Shown here piece by piece: positions 1 through 7,035 of a stretch of DNA of 13,738 nucleotides. Origin of the DNA: Bacteroidetes bacterium QH_10_64_19. GTDB lineage: Bacteria > Bacteroidota > Rhodothermia > Rhodothermales > Salinibacteraceae. The notes below the pieces were generated by a model that was not told where the DNA came from, ran no database searches, and saw nothing but the letters and a program-made list of their open reading frames with translations. The stretch's first letter is position 1, and the number at the start of each line of letters is the position of its first letter. Position numbers and translations under genes: made by a program. The stretch is taken from positions 1-13,738 of the forward strand of contig PXSY01000089.1 of NCBI GenBank assembly GCA_003023125.1, read 5' to 3'.

Positions 1-96
1 CCAAGCGCAATTATCAAATTGATAGCTCTGCCTGAAGGACAGAGATCTAATGAAAAGATCCGGACGATGATTCTGCATTCCCGACCGTTCCCGCAC

Positions 97-321
97 TCAC
101 CGGAAGGGCTGGGACCGGGCTTCATCGCGGCGAACGAGCCACGCCACGGCGATATAGCCGACAAACGCCGCCGCACACATTCTCAGGCCTGCCTGGGTGA
201 TCCGCGCTCCGTCTCCGATCACCTCCTCAGCCATCACCATCACGCCGAGGAAGAGAACGGCCAAGACACACGCGCCGGCCAGGACGTGGGTCCAGGTTCG
301 GAATGCCCGTCCGTCGAACAT
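97..321 (-). CDS. Possible small two-helix membrane protein, unrecognised
   Basis: I do not recognise this 74-residue frame. After a short polar start it has two hydrophobic stretches, about residues 10-29 (THVLAGACVLAVLFLGVMVM) and 44-62 (LRMCAAAFVGYIAVAWLV), then a basic and acidic tail (RRDEARSQPFR). That layout fits a small inner-membrane protein. The frame stays open to a GTG at 459 (120 aa), but those extra residues look non-coding, so I chose the ATG at 321. No clear Shine-Dalgarno is present. TATTTTTG sits just before the ATG and resembles the Bacteroidota -7 element TAnnTTTG, so a leaderless message is possible, although no well-spaced -33 TTG is seen. It lies about 200 nt downstream of the thioredoxin-like gene on the same strand. 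It could be a chance frame. Confidence 0.4.
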   Translation of the reverse strand: MFDGRAFRTWTHVLAGACVLAVLFLGVMVMAEEVIGDGARITQAGLRMCAAAFVGYIAVAWLVRRDEARSQPFR

Positions 322-525
322 AAGCAAAAATACATCAGCCTGGATGTGGCACAGGACTTCCAACCTGCCCTCCGCCGGCGACGCGGCCCCGAATTCTCCA
401 CGCAAAGTGACGCTCCCTGCACCAACCAACAATCTCATCTCCCCCGACGCACGGTCCACAACGCGCGGAATTCACGTCCCGCAACCGTTGAAATCATCTC
501 TGTCGTATCGAGCAGGAGATCGCCC

Positions 526-1122
526 CTACGACACGTGGGCGGGCTCTCGGTCCGGCTTCCACTTGATGTTGCACCCCATGGACGGATGCTGCTCCATCGT
601 CACCGTCCCCGTCTCCAGCAACTCATCGAGGGCCTGCCGCAAATCCCCGCCGTGCGCCTCGTCCCCGTCGGGGCGAGTCTCATCGAAGCGGCCGCGATAG
701 GCGAGCGTCCGGTCCTCGTCGAAAACGTAAATGTCGGGCGTACACGCCGCCTCGTAGGCCTCGGCGACCTCCTGGGTCTCGTCCTGCAGATACGGAAACG
801 GGTAGTCTTTTTCCCAGGCCCGCTCAGCCATGCTCTCGAACGAGTCGTCCGGGTAGCGCTCCGCGTCGTTCGCGCAAATCCCCACAAACTGCACGTCCCG
901 CTGCTGATATTCCCGTGCCACGTCGAGAAGGGCCTCCTCGATGTGCTTCACGTACGGACAGTGGTTGCACATGAAGACCACGACGAGCACATCGGCGTCA
1001 TCGTAATCCGCGAGCGAGCGGGTGTTGCCCCCGTGCTCATCCACCTCGGGATTGGCGGCGGGCAGCGAAAACTCAGGCGCGGGCTGGCCTAGCTCCATCA
1101 TCGTAGACTCAGTAACGGCCAT
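526..1122 (-). CDS. Thioredoxin-fold redox protein (AhpC/TSA, peroxiredoxin-like type)
   Basis: This 198-residue protein is a thioredoxin-fold thiol protein of the peroxiredoxin-like group often annotated 'thioredoxin family protein' or 'redoxin domain'. After an LGQPAPEFSLPA start (residues 11-22), a beta strand VLVVVFMC leads into CNHCPYVKH, giving a C52-N-H-C55 motif at the helix start. The cis-proline region follows as ACTPDIYVFD (residues 126-135), and an SMGCNIKWKP tail (181-190) carries another Cys. These are hallmarks of the family, and the length is typical. There is no signal peptide, so it is probably cytoplasmic. The ATG at 1122 starts the frame; the two Met codons at residues 8-9 are alternatives. 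It lies downstream of nadD, separated by a repeat array and a hairpin, so it may have its own promoter. The substrate is unknown. Confidence 0.87.
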   Translation of the reverse strand: MAVTESTMMELGQPAPEFSLPAANPEVDEHGGNTRSLADYDDADVLVVVFMCNHCPYVKHIEEALLDVAREYQQRDVQFVGICANDAERYPDDSFESMAERAWEKDYPFPYLQDETQEVAEAYEAACTPDIYVFDEDRTLAYRGRFDETRPDGDEAHGGDLRQALDELLETGTVTMEQHPSMGCNIKWKPDREPAHVS

Positions 1123-1168
1123 GATTGGTTTCGACGGTTATTCAGTAGCAACGGGCGGAAGAATGCAA

Positions 1169-1185
1169 CCCCTGTCACGCAGGGG
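1169..1185 (-). terminator. Small GC hairpin between nadD and the thioredoxin-like gene
   Basis: CCCCTG and CAGGGG form a perfect 6-bp stem around a 5-base loop, about 85 nt past the nadD stop. On the minus strand the stem is followed by TTGCATTCTTCC, which is only moderately T-rich. It may terminate nadD transcripts, but it lacks a proper U tract. Confidence 0.25.
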
Positions 1186-1194
1186 GTAGGACAT

Positions 1195-1277
1195 GTGATT
1201 CGTGAAACGTACGTGGTTGGGACGACACATTCCGCCCCAGCCGCACTCCTCACGCATCACTCCTCACGCCTCACGAA
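1195..1277. repeat. Heptamer array A at the 3' end of nadD
   Basis: The left arm has three tandem 7-mers, GTGATTC, GTGAAAC and a degenerate GTACGTG (1195-1215). The right arm has GCACTCC (degenerate), TCACGCA, TCACTCC, TCACGCC and TCACGAA (1243-1277). The two arms are roughly inverse to each other, so an RNA copy of either strand could fold. The last unit lies inside nadD: its TCA at 1271-1273 is the complement of the nadD TGA stop. Confidence 0.8.
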
Positions 1278-1879
1278 TCCTTTCTCGATGGCCGTTGGGA
1301 CCCCCTCTTCCCCATAATGCCTCCCTCACTCACCCCCCCGGCCTCCGGCACGAGGTACCGGATGGACCGTCCGGCCTGGCGGCGCGCTCGGATTTCGGTG
1401 CTGGACACCTCCATGATCGGCGCCGATGCGTACCGGACGTGGTTGGCAAACCGGGGCGCGGCCACCGACTTGATCGCTCCGGGCCGCTTGTACACGATGA
1501 GCGGAACGCGCTCCGCAATCTCATCGGGACAATGCCACTCGGCAAAATGGTCGAGGCTATCGCTCCCGAGAAGAAGCGAAAAGTCCGTGTCGGGATGTTG
1601 CTCCTGCAGGACGCGGAGGGTCTCGACCGTGTACGAGACTCCGTCCCGCTGTACTTCGACATCGCACACCCGAAACCTTGCGTTCGACTCCACGGCCGTC
1701 CGGGTCATCGCGAGCCGATGGTTGACGGTCACCAGCTCGTCGTCGGGCTTGTGGGGCGGGGTGGCGTTGGGAATCCACCACACCTCGGACAGGTCAAACT
1801 GATCACAGACAACCTCTGCCACGACGAGGTGGGCGATGTGCGGAGGATTGAAGGATCCCCCGAAAAGACCGATGTCCAT
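1271..1879 (-). CDS. nadD: Nicotinate-nucleotide adenylyltransferase NadD
   Basis: This 202-residue cytoplasmic enzyme transfers AMP from ATP to nicotinate mononucleotide, giving deamido-NAD in NAD synthesis. The nucleotidyltransferase signature is clear: GLFGGSFNPPHIAH at residues 4-17, with the (H/T)xGH-type His14 and His17. WWIPNATPPHK (34-44), LLGSDSL (103-109) and the late VSSTEIR motif (158-164) also match NadD. The frame is open further upstream, but the ATG at 1879 begins the conserved MDIGLFGG and has a GAGG Shine-Dalgarno 5 nt away, one of the few clear ones here. It lies 28 nt after bamD and is probably cotranscribed with it. Past YLVPEA the last 22 residues (Gly/Arg/Ser-rich) do not look like a normal NadD tail. 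A run of seven G lies just where the sequence departs. Confidence 0.94.
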   Translation of the reverse strand: MDIGLFGGSFNPPHIAHLVVAEVVCDQFDLSEVWWIPNATPPHKPDDELVTVNHRLAMTRTAVESNARFRVCDVEVQRDGVSYTVETLRVLQEQHPDTDFSLLLGSDSLDHFAEWHCPDEIAERVPLIVYKRPGAIKSVAAPRFANHVRYASAPIMEVSSTEIRARRQAGRSIRYLVPEAGGVSEGGIMGKRGSQRPSRKDS

Positions 1880-1907
1880 GGCACCTCGGGCCAGCTGATC
1901 CCTCCGC

Positions 1908-2762
1908 TTAGTTCGAGCCGCCGGACGTGTCTTCTTGTGCCAGCGACTGTTCCCCGTCGCGGGCCTGCACCCGGTCGAGCTTGTTTCGGGCCTCGGTGTA
2001 CAGTTCCTCCGCCTCCTTGGCCAGGTCGCTCTCCGGGAAGAGCTGCGTGAGGCGATTGTAGTTTTGAATGGCCTTCTGGTACCGCTCGGCCTGCTTCTGC
2101 TGGACACTTCGATCCGCGTACTGGACGTACGAGCGCACCGCCCCGAAGAGCGCGTCGTCGGCCCAGGGGGTATCCGGGTACTGGTCGAACGCATCTTCAT
2201 AGACCGTGGTGGCCGCCTTCCACATGTCCCGTTCCTCGTAGAGTTGGCCGGCAGCGTATTTCTTCCGGGCAAGCTTGCCTCGCAGTTCCTCAATCTTCTC
2301 TTCGGCCTCCGGCACGAGGTCGTGGTTCGGGTGTCGGTCGATGAAGAGGCGGAAGAGGGAAATGGCCTGCCGCGAGTCCGACTGGTCGAGCCGGTACATG
2401 GGCGAGCGCAGATAGTACGAGTTGGCGCGCTCGAACTCGGCGCGAGGGAGCAACTCGTTGTTGCGATACAGTTGCGTGAAGCGCTGAAACTCGTTCGCCG
2501 CTACCAGATGCTTCCCCAACTCACGCTGGGCCAGGGCAAGTTGAAAGCGTGCCTTCGGTGCCCACTCGTTTCCCCGCCCATATTCGAAGACCGCCCGGAA
2601 GAGCCGGATGGACCGCTGGTAGTCCTCCTCCTCAAACTGATCCATGCCCTTTTGATACGCCTCCTCGGGCCCCGTGTACGTGAGCTGATCGCTCCCCGAA
2701 CAACCGACGAGGAGGCCCACGAGGGCACTAAGCACAACAGGAACGAGCACCGAAGAACGCAT
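1908..2762 (-). CDS. bamD: Outer-membrane assembly lipoprotein BamD
   Basis: This 284-residue TPR lipoprotein is the BamD subunit of the BAM complex, which folds beta-barrel proteins into the outer membrane. A hydrophobic signal sequence (residues 2-20) ends in LLVG-C21, a lipobox for lipidation and anchoring. Then come tetratricopeptide-like helix pairs from about residue 30 to 270, for example AYQKGMDQFEEEDYQRSIRLF, AARFQLALAQRELGKHLVAA-type repeats and YQKAIQNYNRLTQLFPES near the C-terminus. The 'LF..PxS' spacing is typical of BamD/YfiO. The tail is polar and Ser/Gly-rich. A GTG at 2786 would add eight residues before the signal peptide; I prefer the ATG at 2762 because it gives a standard lipoprotein start. 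The neighbours are a periplasmic TPR protein upstream and nadD 28 nt downstream. Confidence 0.87.
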   Translation of the reverse strand: MRSSVLVPVVLSALVGLLVGCSGSDQLTYTGPEEAYQKGMDQFEEEDYQRSIRLFRAVFEYGRGNEWAPKARFQLALAQRELGKHLVAANEFQRFTQLYRNNELLPRAEFERANSYYLRSPMYRLDQSDSRQAISLFRLFIDRHPNHDLVPEAEEKIEELRGKLARKKYAAGQLYEERDMWKAATTVYEDAFDQYPDTPWADDALFGAVRSYVQYADRSVQQKQAERYQKAIQNYNRLTQLFPESDLAKEAEELYTEARNKLDRVQARDGEQSLAQEDTSGGSN

Positions 2763-2999
2763 GGAGGAATGCCAGTACCGAGACACAGTCAGTGGGATTC
2801 TCTGCCCGTCTCTGCCAATGGCGCCGCCCCGATCGATACAGGAGGCGCTGGACGTAGCGCGCAGCCGAAACGCCAGGGGGGTGGGTCTGTTCCTCCGAGC
2901 GCCTTAAATCCCCGATGGATCCCCCGGGAGCCCTACGAGCCCCCTTCAATTCGCGCCCGGACGCCTCCACGCCCGCCGAACCCGCGACTGCCCTGGGAC

Positions 3000-4697
3000 T
3001 TACCGAAGAAGTTCAATCCGCTTGTTCCAATACCGGTGAATAAACAGGGCCTGATTTCGATTCTCCCCCTCAAACCCAATGCGGACCCCAAGCCCCTCAT
3101 AGGTCGGGGCCGTGCGGAGGGTCTGCGGATCCAGACGGGTCGGGGACGGCGAAAGCACAGACAGTAGAAAGCGGGCAACGTCGTATCCCGTGTAGGCCAG
3201 GCGCCGTCCATCGGTGGACAGCTCGTCCGGCGTCGTGCCCGTCAGCATTCGGTAGCGCCGGACGAACCGCTGGACCGCGGGGCGATCCGTTTGCACGAAG
3301 AAGCCGTTCGTGTAGGTGGCCGCAACCGAACTGGCCACGTCCACGAAGGAGAGGTCATGCCATTCGGCATTGCCGAGCGCGCGCTTCTCCGGAAATATTT
3401 GCCGCATTCCTGTGAGAGCACCCTGAATCTTGCCCGCAGCCTCCCGGCCCGACACGGGCAGATAGTACGCCTCCGGCACGGCCACGAGCGAATCGGTGGT
3501 CGCGGAATTTCGTCGGGCCCGGATCGAGTCGGTCTCGATGAGGGTCGAGTCCTCTTCGATCAGGGCGGGCAGTCGGGACCAGTCCCGCGAATTCTGGAGA
3601 GGAATGGTGAGGGGGACTTCAAGATCGTGTCGCCGGGCCGCCTCCTGGAACCCCTCCGCCATTCGCTTGCTGTAGCTATTGCCCGGCTCGTAGATAATCC
3701 CGGCCCGGTCGAGGAGAATGCCGTTTTTTGCAAACCGGGCCATCACGCGGCCCCGAGTCAAAATCGTCGGGTTGGCCTGAAAGACGTGGTCGCGGCCCTT
3801 GGAGACACTCTCATCGGTCGCCACCGGCGCCACGAGCAGCACCTCGGCCCCCTCGGCCCGCTGGGCGGCCGGCCGCGCCGCCGCGCTCCCGATGGGCCCC
3901 AGAATCACATCGACGCGGTCGCGCCGCACCAGAGAGTCGACGGCGGCCCCGGCACTCTCCGGACGGTCTCCGATTTGGCGAAAGTACATCTTGGCCACCC
4001 AGTCCGAGCCCCCCACCCGTTCCGTGACGACCCGCATCGAGTCGACCCGGGCAGTGTCCGTTGACGCTGCCACAGTGGTCGCGCCCTCCGCCTCCGACAG
4101 ACTGTCTCTATGACCCTCCTCCGTATCGTAGACCCCGAACGTGTCGGCGGACGGCTGAAGCCCGGACGGTCGGAGAAACCGTCGCCGGAGGCCATTGTGC
4201 TCCTCAACGGCCAGGCGAATGCCGTTGAACAAAGCCTGGGACAAGGACGCTCTCGCCCCGCCCATAGGAAGTGTCACCCCGATGCGAAGAGTGTCGCGCG
4301 CCTGGGTCCCGTCTTGGACGCGGTCCTCAGCCCGCTCGAGGAGTGCCTTCGCCTCCTGCCGGTAAGTTGTCTCCGGGTACCGGTTGAGCAAGGCGTTGAG
4401 CCGGTCGACGGCCTCTCGGTACCGCCGCAGCTGGACGAGGGCTTTGGCGCCCATCAAGAGCGCCGCCGTCGTCTTCCGGTTGAGCTCAAACTCGTTGACG
4501 AGCCGAAAGCGCTCGTAGGCCGTCTCGTACTCGCCTCGCTCGTAGGCCGCAAGGCCCTGCTCGAACATGAGCTCCGCATTCGAAATCTCGGGAATCTCTC
4601 CCCGCTCCTGGGCATGCCCGGGCGTCGCCATTCCTGCAATTCCCAGAGAAAGAGCGAGCACAAGCACCCAGCCCAGTCCGGAACGGCGCGTCCACAT
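3000..4697 (-). CDS. Periplasmic TPR plus type-1 binding-protein domain (LivJ/LpoA-like)
   Basis: This is a 565-residue exported protein. Residues 1-29 form a signal peptide (basic start, VLVLALSLGIAG core, GHA-Q cleavage site) with no lipobox Cys. Residues 40-130 hold TPR-like helices (MFEQGLAAYERGEYETAYERF; LVQLRRYREAVDRLNALLNR). From DTLRIGVTLPMGG (135-147) to the end is a periplasmic-binding-protein type-1 fold: NGIRLAVEEHN, DVILGPIGSAAA, GRDHVFQANPT, ILLDRAGIIYEPGNSYSKRM, AYTGYDVARFL. This fold binds ligands in LivJ-type receptors and also forms the C-terminal domain of LpoA, which likewise has an N-terminal TPR part and activates a peptidoglycan synthase. Ligand and partner are unknown. 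No ABC permease or ATPase gene lies nearby. A TTG at 4757 is an alternative start, but the ATG at 4697 gives a proper signal peptide. Confidence 0.8.
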   Translation of the reverse strand: MWTRRSGLGWVLVLALSLGIAGMATPGHAQERGEIPEISNAELMFEQGLAAYERGEYETAYERFRLVNEFELNRKTTAALLMGAKALVQLRRYREAVDRLNALLNRYPETTYRQEAKALLERAEDRVQDGTQARDTLRIGVTLPMGGARASLSQALFNGIRLAVEEHNGLRRRFLRPSGLQPSADTFGVYDTEEGHRDSLSEAEGATTVAASTDTARVDSMRVVTERVGGSDWVAKMYFRQIGDRPESAGAAVDSLVRRDRVDVILGPIGSAAARPAAQRAEGAEVLLVAPVATDESVSKGRDHVFQANPTILTRGRVMARFAKNGILLDRAGIIYEPGNSYSKRMAEGFQEAARRHDLEVPLTIPLQNSRDWSRLPALIEEDSTLIETDSIRARRNSATTDSLVAVPEAYYLPVSGREAAGKIQGALTGMRQIFPEKRALGNAEWHDLSFVDVASSVAATYTNGFFVQTDRPAVQRFVRRYRMLTGTTPDELSTDGRRLAYTGYDVARFLLSVLSPSPTRLDPQTLRTAPTYEGLGVRIGFEGENRNQALFIHRYWNKRIELLR

Positions 4698-4728
4698 GAA
4701 GACAGAAAAGTCCGTGTAGGAAAACGAC

Positions 4729-4757
4729 CAAAACGATCCTCCCCCCTCAATGCCCAA
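4729..4757 (-). promoter_or_regulatory. Candidate Bacteroidota-type promoter for the TPR/binding-protein gene
   Basis: On the minus strand TTG (4755-4757) is followed after 18 nt by TCGTTTTG (4729-4736). The pair resembles the Bacteroidota -33 TTG and -7 TAnnTTTG elements with one mismatch in the latter. Transcription would start about 25 nt before the ATG at 4697. The motif is short and could be chance. Confidence 0.25.
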
Positions 4758-4772
4758 CCCTCAACCTAAACG

Positions 4773-5690
4773 TTATTCCCATTCGATCGTCGCCGGGGGC
4801 TTGGAGCTCACGTCGTACACCGTTCGGTTGATGCCGGGCACCTCATTCACGATGCGGTTCGAGACGTGCCCGAGGAAGTCGTGCGGGAGGTGCGCCCAAT
4901 CAGCGGTCATGCCGTCGACACTGGTCACGGCACGGAGGGCACACACGTTTTCGTAGGTGCGCTCGTCTCCCATCACGCCCACGCTCTGCACCGGCAGCAA
5001 GACGGCAAAGGCCTGCCACACGTCGTCGTAGAGGTCATTGGATCGGAGTTCTTCGATGAAGATGGCGTCGGCCTCGCGGAGGAGGGCAAGCCGGTCGCGC
5101 GTCACAGGGCCGAGAATACGGATGGCAAGCCCCGGCCCCGGAAACGGGTGTCGTCCCACGATGGGTGCCGGCACATCGAGCAGACGCCCAATCTCGCGCA
5201 CCTCGTCTTTAAACAATTCGCGGAAAGGCTCGATGAGCTCAAAATCGAGCTGCTCGGGCAGCCCGCCCACGTTGTGATGGGTCTTGATGGTGGCGGACGG
5301 CCCCTTGAACGACACGCTCTCGATGAGATCGGGGTAGAGGGTGCCCTGCGCCAGGAACGTGGGACGGTGTCCCAAGTCCGCAGCAATTTCCTCGGTCTGC
5401 TCCTCAAAGACATCGATAAACGTGTTGCCCACGATGGTGCGCTTCTCCTCCGGATCCGTCACGCCTTCGAGGGCATCCAGGAAACGGTCCGTGGCGTCGG
5501 TGGTGCGCAGGTCCATGTCGAAGTGACCGCGGAACGTATCCTGCACCTGATCCCACTCGCCCTTCCGCAGCAGGCCGTTATTGACGAAGATGCAGTGCAA
5601 CTGCTCGCCGAGCGCCCGATGCAGGAGCGCCGCGGCCACCGACGAGTCGACGCCTCCGGACAGCCCCAGGATGACGTGGCGGTCGCCCAC
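4773..5690 (-). CDS. guaA: GuaA C-terminal fragment: ATP-pyrophosphatase and dimerisation domains
   Basis: This open frame of 305 codons could start at a GTG at 5690, though in an intact gene it is an internal part. It begins just before the PP-loop [10 protein letters not shown] (residues 8-17). Further motifs are [10 protein letters not shown] (36-45), [38 protein letters not shown] and [14 protein letters not shown]. The end, [10 protein letters not shown], is the near-invariant GuaA terminus that helps bind XMP. No Shine-Dalgarno precedes the GTG, so independent translation is doubtful, but a stand-alone synthetase subunit cannot be excluded. Confidence 0.7.
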   Translation of the reverse strand: MGDRHVILGLSGGVDSSVAAALLHRALGEQLHCIFVNNGLLRKGEWDQVQDTFRGHFDMDLRTTDATDRFLDALEGVTDPEEKRTIVGNTFIDVFEEQTEEIAADLGHRPTFLAQGTLYPDLIESVSFKGPSATIKTHHNVGGLPEQLDFELIEPFRELFKDEVREIGRLLDVPAPIVGRHPFPGPGLAIRILGPVTRDRLALLREADAIFIEELRSNDLYDDVWQAFAVLLPVQSVGVMGDERTYENVCALRAVTSVDGMTADWAHLPHDFLGHVSNRIVNEVPGINRTVYDVSSKPPATIEWE

Positions 5691-6271
5691 GCGCTCGCGG
5701 ATCTCGCGGACCTGTTCTTGTGGACGACCTCCGGGTGAAACTGCACGCCGTAGTGGGGCGCGTCGGTATCCTGAACGGCGGCGACCGGCGCGTTGTCGGT
5801 GCGGGCAATGACCTCGTACCCGTCGGGAAGCGCTGTGAGATGATCGCTGTGGCTCATCCAGACCGTCGAGCCGCTGGGCACGCCCTCAAAGAGCTTCGAC
5901 GTCTCAGTCCCGTTGTTGGACGGCACCTGGATCTGTGCGCGCCCAAACTCGCGACGGTCGGCCCGCTCCACCTCGCCCCCGAGCTGGTGCGCCATCGCCT
6001 GCAGCCCGTAGCAGATGCCCAGCACCGGCACCGACGATCCGTCGGGCCGCTCAAGGTTGAGGAGCGTGGGGTCAAGCCGCGGGCCCTCCTCGTCGTACAC
6101 CGAGCAGGGGCCTCCAGAGAGAATGAGGCCACGTGGCTCCCGGGCCTCGATCTCCTCCGTGTCGACCGTGCACGGAAGAATCTCCGAGTACACGCCCGTC
6201 TCGCGCACCCGTCGCGCAATGAGTTGGGTGTACTGGGACCCGAAGTCCAGAATGACAATTCTTTCGTGCAT
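5459..6271 (-). CDS. guaA: GuaA N-terminal fragment: glutamine amidotransferase domain plus out-of-frame tail
   Basis: This open frame of 270 codons starts at the ATG at 6271. Residues 1-184 are a class-I glutaminase: [18 protein letters not shown] (7-24), [11 protein letters not shown] (51-61), the nucleophile Cys87 in GICYGLQAM, and His179/Glu181 in FHPEVVH, so the catalytic triad is complete. After residue 184 the frame reads about 86 Arg/Ser/Thr-rich residues that are a shifted reading of the synthetase domain, not real protein. Two-subunit archaeal GMP synthases have a separate glutaminase of roughly this domain size, but they keep the final helix that is absent here. Confidence 0.7.
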   Translation of the reverse strand: MHERIVILDFGSQYTQLIARRVRETGVYSEILPCTVDTEEIEAREPRGLILSGGPCSVYDEEGPRLDPTLLNLERPDGSSVPVLGICYGLQAMAHQLGGEVERADRREFGRAQIQVPSNNGTETSKLFEGVPSGSTVWMSHSDHLTALPDGYEVIARTDNAPVAAVQDTDAPHYGVQFHPEVVHKNRSARSASAWATATSSWGCPEASTRRWPRRSCIGRSASSCTASSSITACCGRASGIRCRIRSAVTSTWTCAPPTPRTVSWMPSKA

Positions 6272-6283
6272 TATTGCTATCGC

Positions 6284-6353
6284 ATATTTCGTGCCGCGTA
6301 CGTTCGCTGGTTCGCGTCGAGGAATATGTACGCACTACGCAATACGCAATGCG
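6284..6353. repeat. Heptamer array B between gcvH and guaA
   Basis: The right arm has four tandem 7-mers, TACGCAC, TACGCAA, TACGCAA and TGCGTCC (6329-6356 at most). The left arm is degenerate (TTCGTGC, CGCGTAC, GTTCGCT). It uses the ACGCA form of the unit rather than the TCACG form. It fills much of the 151-nt gap. A separate perfect 6-bp hairpin (GTGAGG/CCTCAC, 6364-6380) lies beside it without a T tract. Confidence 0.65.
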
Positions 6354-6422
6354 TCCCCCCATCGTGAGGCGACTCCTCACAGGCCGAAAACGCCTCCAGC
6401 TCCGAGCCCGCACCGTACGCCT

Positions 6423-6797
6423 TCACGTCGTTTCCGCATAGGCGTCAGCTTCCATGAGCTCCTCGACCTCGTCGGGATCTGCAATCTCGATTTCGATCAT
6501 CCATCCCTCCCCGTACGGGTCGTCGTTCACGATCTCGGGCGACAGTTCGAGCTCGTCGTTGACGGCCGTGACGGTGCCGCTTACGGGCATGTACAGCTCC
6601 GACACCGTCTTGACCGCCTCCACCGTGCCAAAGATGTCGTCCTGGCCGAGTTCCGTTCCCTCCGGGTCAATGTCGACGAACACGATGTCACCGAGCTCGC
6701 TTTGGGCAAAGTCCGTGATGCCGACCGTGGCCGTCCCGTTTTCGACACGCAGCCATTCGTGGTCTTCGGTGTAGTAGAGGTCGTCTGGTGTATTCAT
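6423..6797 (-). CDS. gcvH: Glycine cleavage system H protein GcvH
   Basis: This 124-residue protein is the lipoyl carrier of the glycine cleavage complex. It shuttles the aminomethyl group from the P protein (glycine decarboxylase) to the T and L proteins in the cytoplasm. YYTEDHEWLRVENGTATVGI (residues 8-27) is the standard start. The lipoylation site is Lys63 in FGTVEAVKTVSELYMPVSG. The later VNDELELSPEIVNDDPYGEGWM (about residues 79-100) is equally typical. The length is normal and the protein is very acidic, as in salt-in halophiles. It stands alone: no gcvP or gcvT is in the window. The palindromic element at 6827-6985 lies only 29 nt before its ATG, so its promoter must lie in that short leader, within the element, or beyond it. 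Confidence 0.96.
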   Translation of the reverse strand: MNTPDDLYYTEDHEWLRVENGTATVGITDFAQSELGDIVFVDIDPEGTELGQDDIFGTVEAVKTVSELYMPVSGTVTAVNDELELSPEIVNDDPYGEGWMIEIEIADPDEVEELMEADAYAETT

Positions 6798-6826
6798 TCG
6801 TGGTGGGTGGCTAATTGGAAGTGTGA

Positions 6827-6985
6827 GAACCTGTTTGGCGGACTGTCTCCGGCCTGCGACTTCGTGGATCTCGTGCAGAACGGCTTCTTCGCTCCCCCGG
6901 TAGTTCCACTACAGGGGTCGTTTGGGCACCGTTCTGCACTTCACCCACTATGTCTCGGCTACGTACCCATCCGCCAAACAGGTTC
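6827..6985. mobile_element. 159-bp palindromic MITE-like element with 4-bp target duplication
   Basis: The ends are perfect 16-bp inverted repeats, GAACCTGTTTGGCGGA (6827-6842) and its complement (6970-6985). GTGA directly flanks both ends (6823-6826 and 6986-6989), as expected of a 4-bp target-site duplication. Inside are a perfect 11-bp pair, GTGCAGAACGG (6873-6883) and CCGTTCTGCAC (6929-6939), a CCCC/GGGG pair, and GTAGT-TCC-ACTAC (6900-6912). All pairs share one centre at 6906. The 30-nt stretches between the outer and inner pairs also match partly, so the whole element is one long imperfect palindrome. It has no credible gene, so it would need a transposase supplied from elsewhere. It sits in the accC-gcvH gap, where transcription of either strand would give a large hairpin. 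Confidence 0.75.
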
Positions 6986-7035
6986 GTGAGTGCAGGACAA
7001 GATACGAGACGGGGCGCTGAATCCAAAGGGGACCC

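Larger units (their letters stand above)
4773..6271 (-). pseudogene. guaA: GMP synthase guaA, broken by an internal deletion and frameshift
   Basis: GMP synthase turns XMP, glutamine and ATP into GMP, with an N-terminal glutaminase and a C-terminal ATP-pyrophosphatase on one chain. Both halves are here but in different frames. The first runs in frame to FHPEVVH (residues 178-184, ending at 5720). The second resumes as [14 protein letters not shown] from 5717. Against E. coli GuaA as I recall it, about 29 codons should lie between these points (last glutaminase helix and the WTPA linker). Only 2 nt remain, so about 85 nt are missing, which is not a multiple of three. Every catalytic motif outside the gap is intact, so the loss is recent or is a sequence error. 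The gene would normally be essential without external guanine. Confidence 0.8.

Noticed and set aside
26..44. Small hairpin (CTCTGCC with GG-A-CAGAG, TGAA loop) near the window edge as terminator of the small membrane-protein gene
   Set aside because: It has a bulged base and no T tract on the minus strand; too weak to call.
19..1092. Long plus-strand open frame opposite the small membrane-protein and thioredoxin-like genes
   Set aside because: It is antisense to the thioredoxin-like gene, is Arg/His/Pro-rich with no motif, and reflects the GC-rich opposite strand.
2763..2999. Possible small gene between the TPR/binding protein and bamD
   Set aside because: The open frames are short, low in recognisable structure and overlap the neighbours; I see no gene in this gap.
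1935..3167. Plus-strand 410-codon open frame across bamD and the gap before it
   Set aside because: It mirrors bamD on the opposite strand and has no domain of its own.
4773..6271. guaA as a genuine two-subunit GMP synthase of archaeal type
   Set aside because: The first frame lacks the last glutaminase helix and ends in a long out-of-frame tail, and the second starts at a GTG without a ribosome site. A deletion explains both better, though expression of fragments is not excluded.
6015..6989. Plus-strand 324-codon frame covering part of guaA, gcvH and the palindromic element
   Set aside because: It is antisense to two clear genes. Its last part only looks coding because the palindrome gives similar peptides on both strands.
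6811..7026. 71-codon minus-strand frame within the MITE-like element as a transposase remnant
   Set aside because: It has no transposase motif and is explained by the palindrome.
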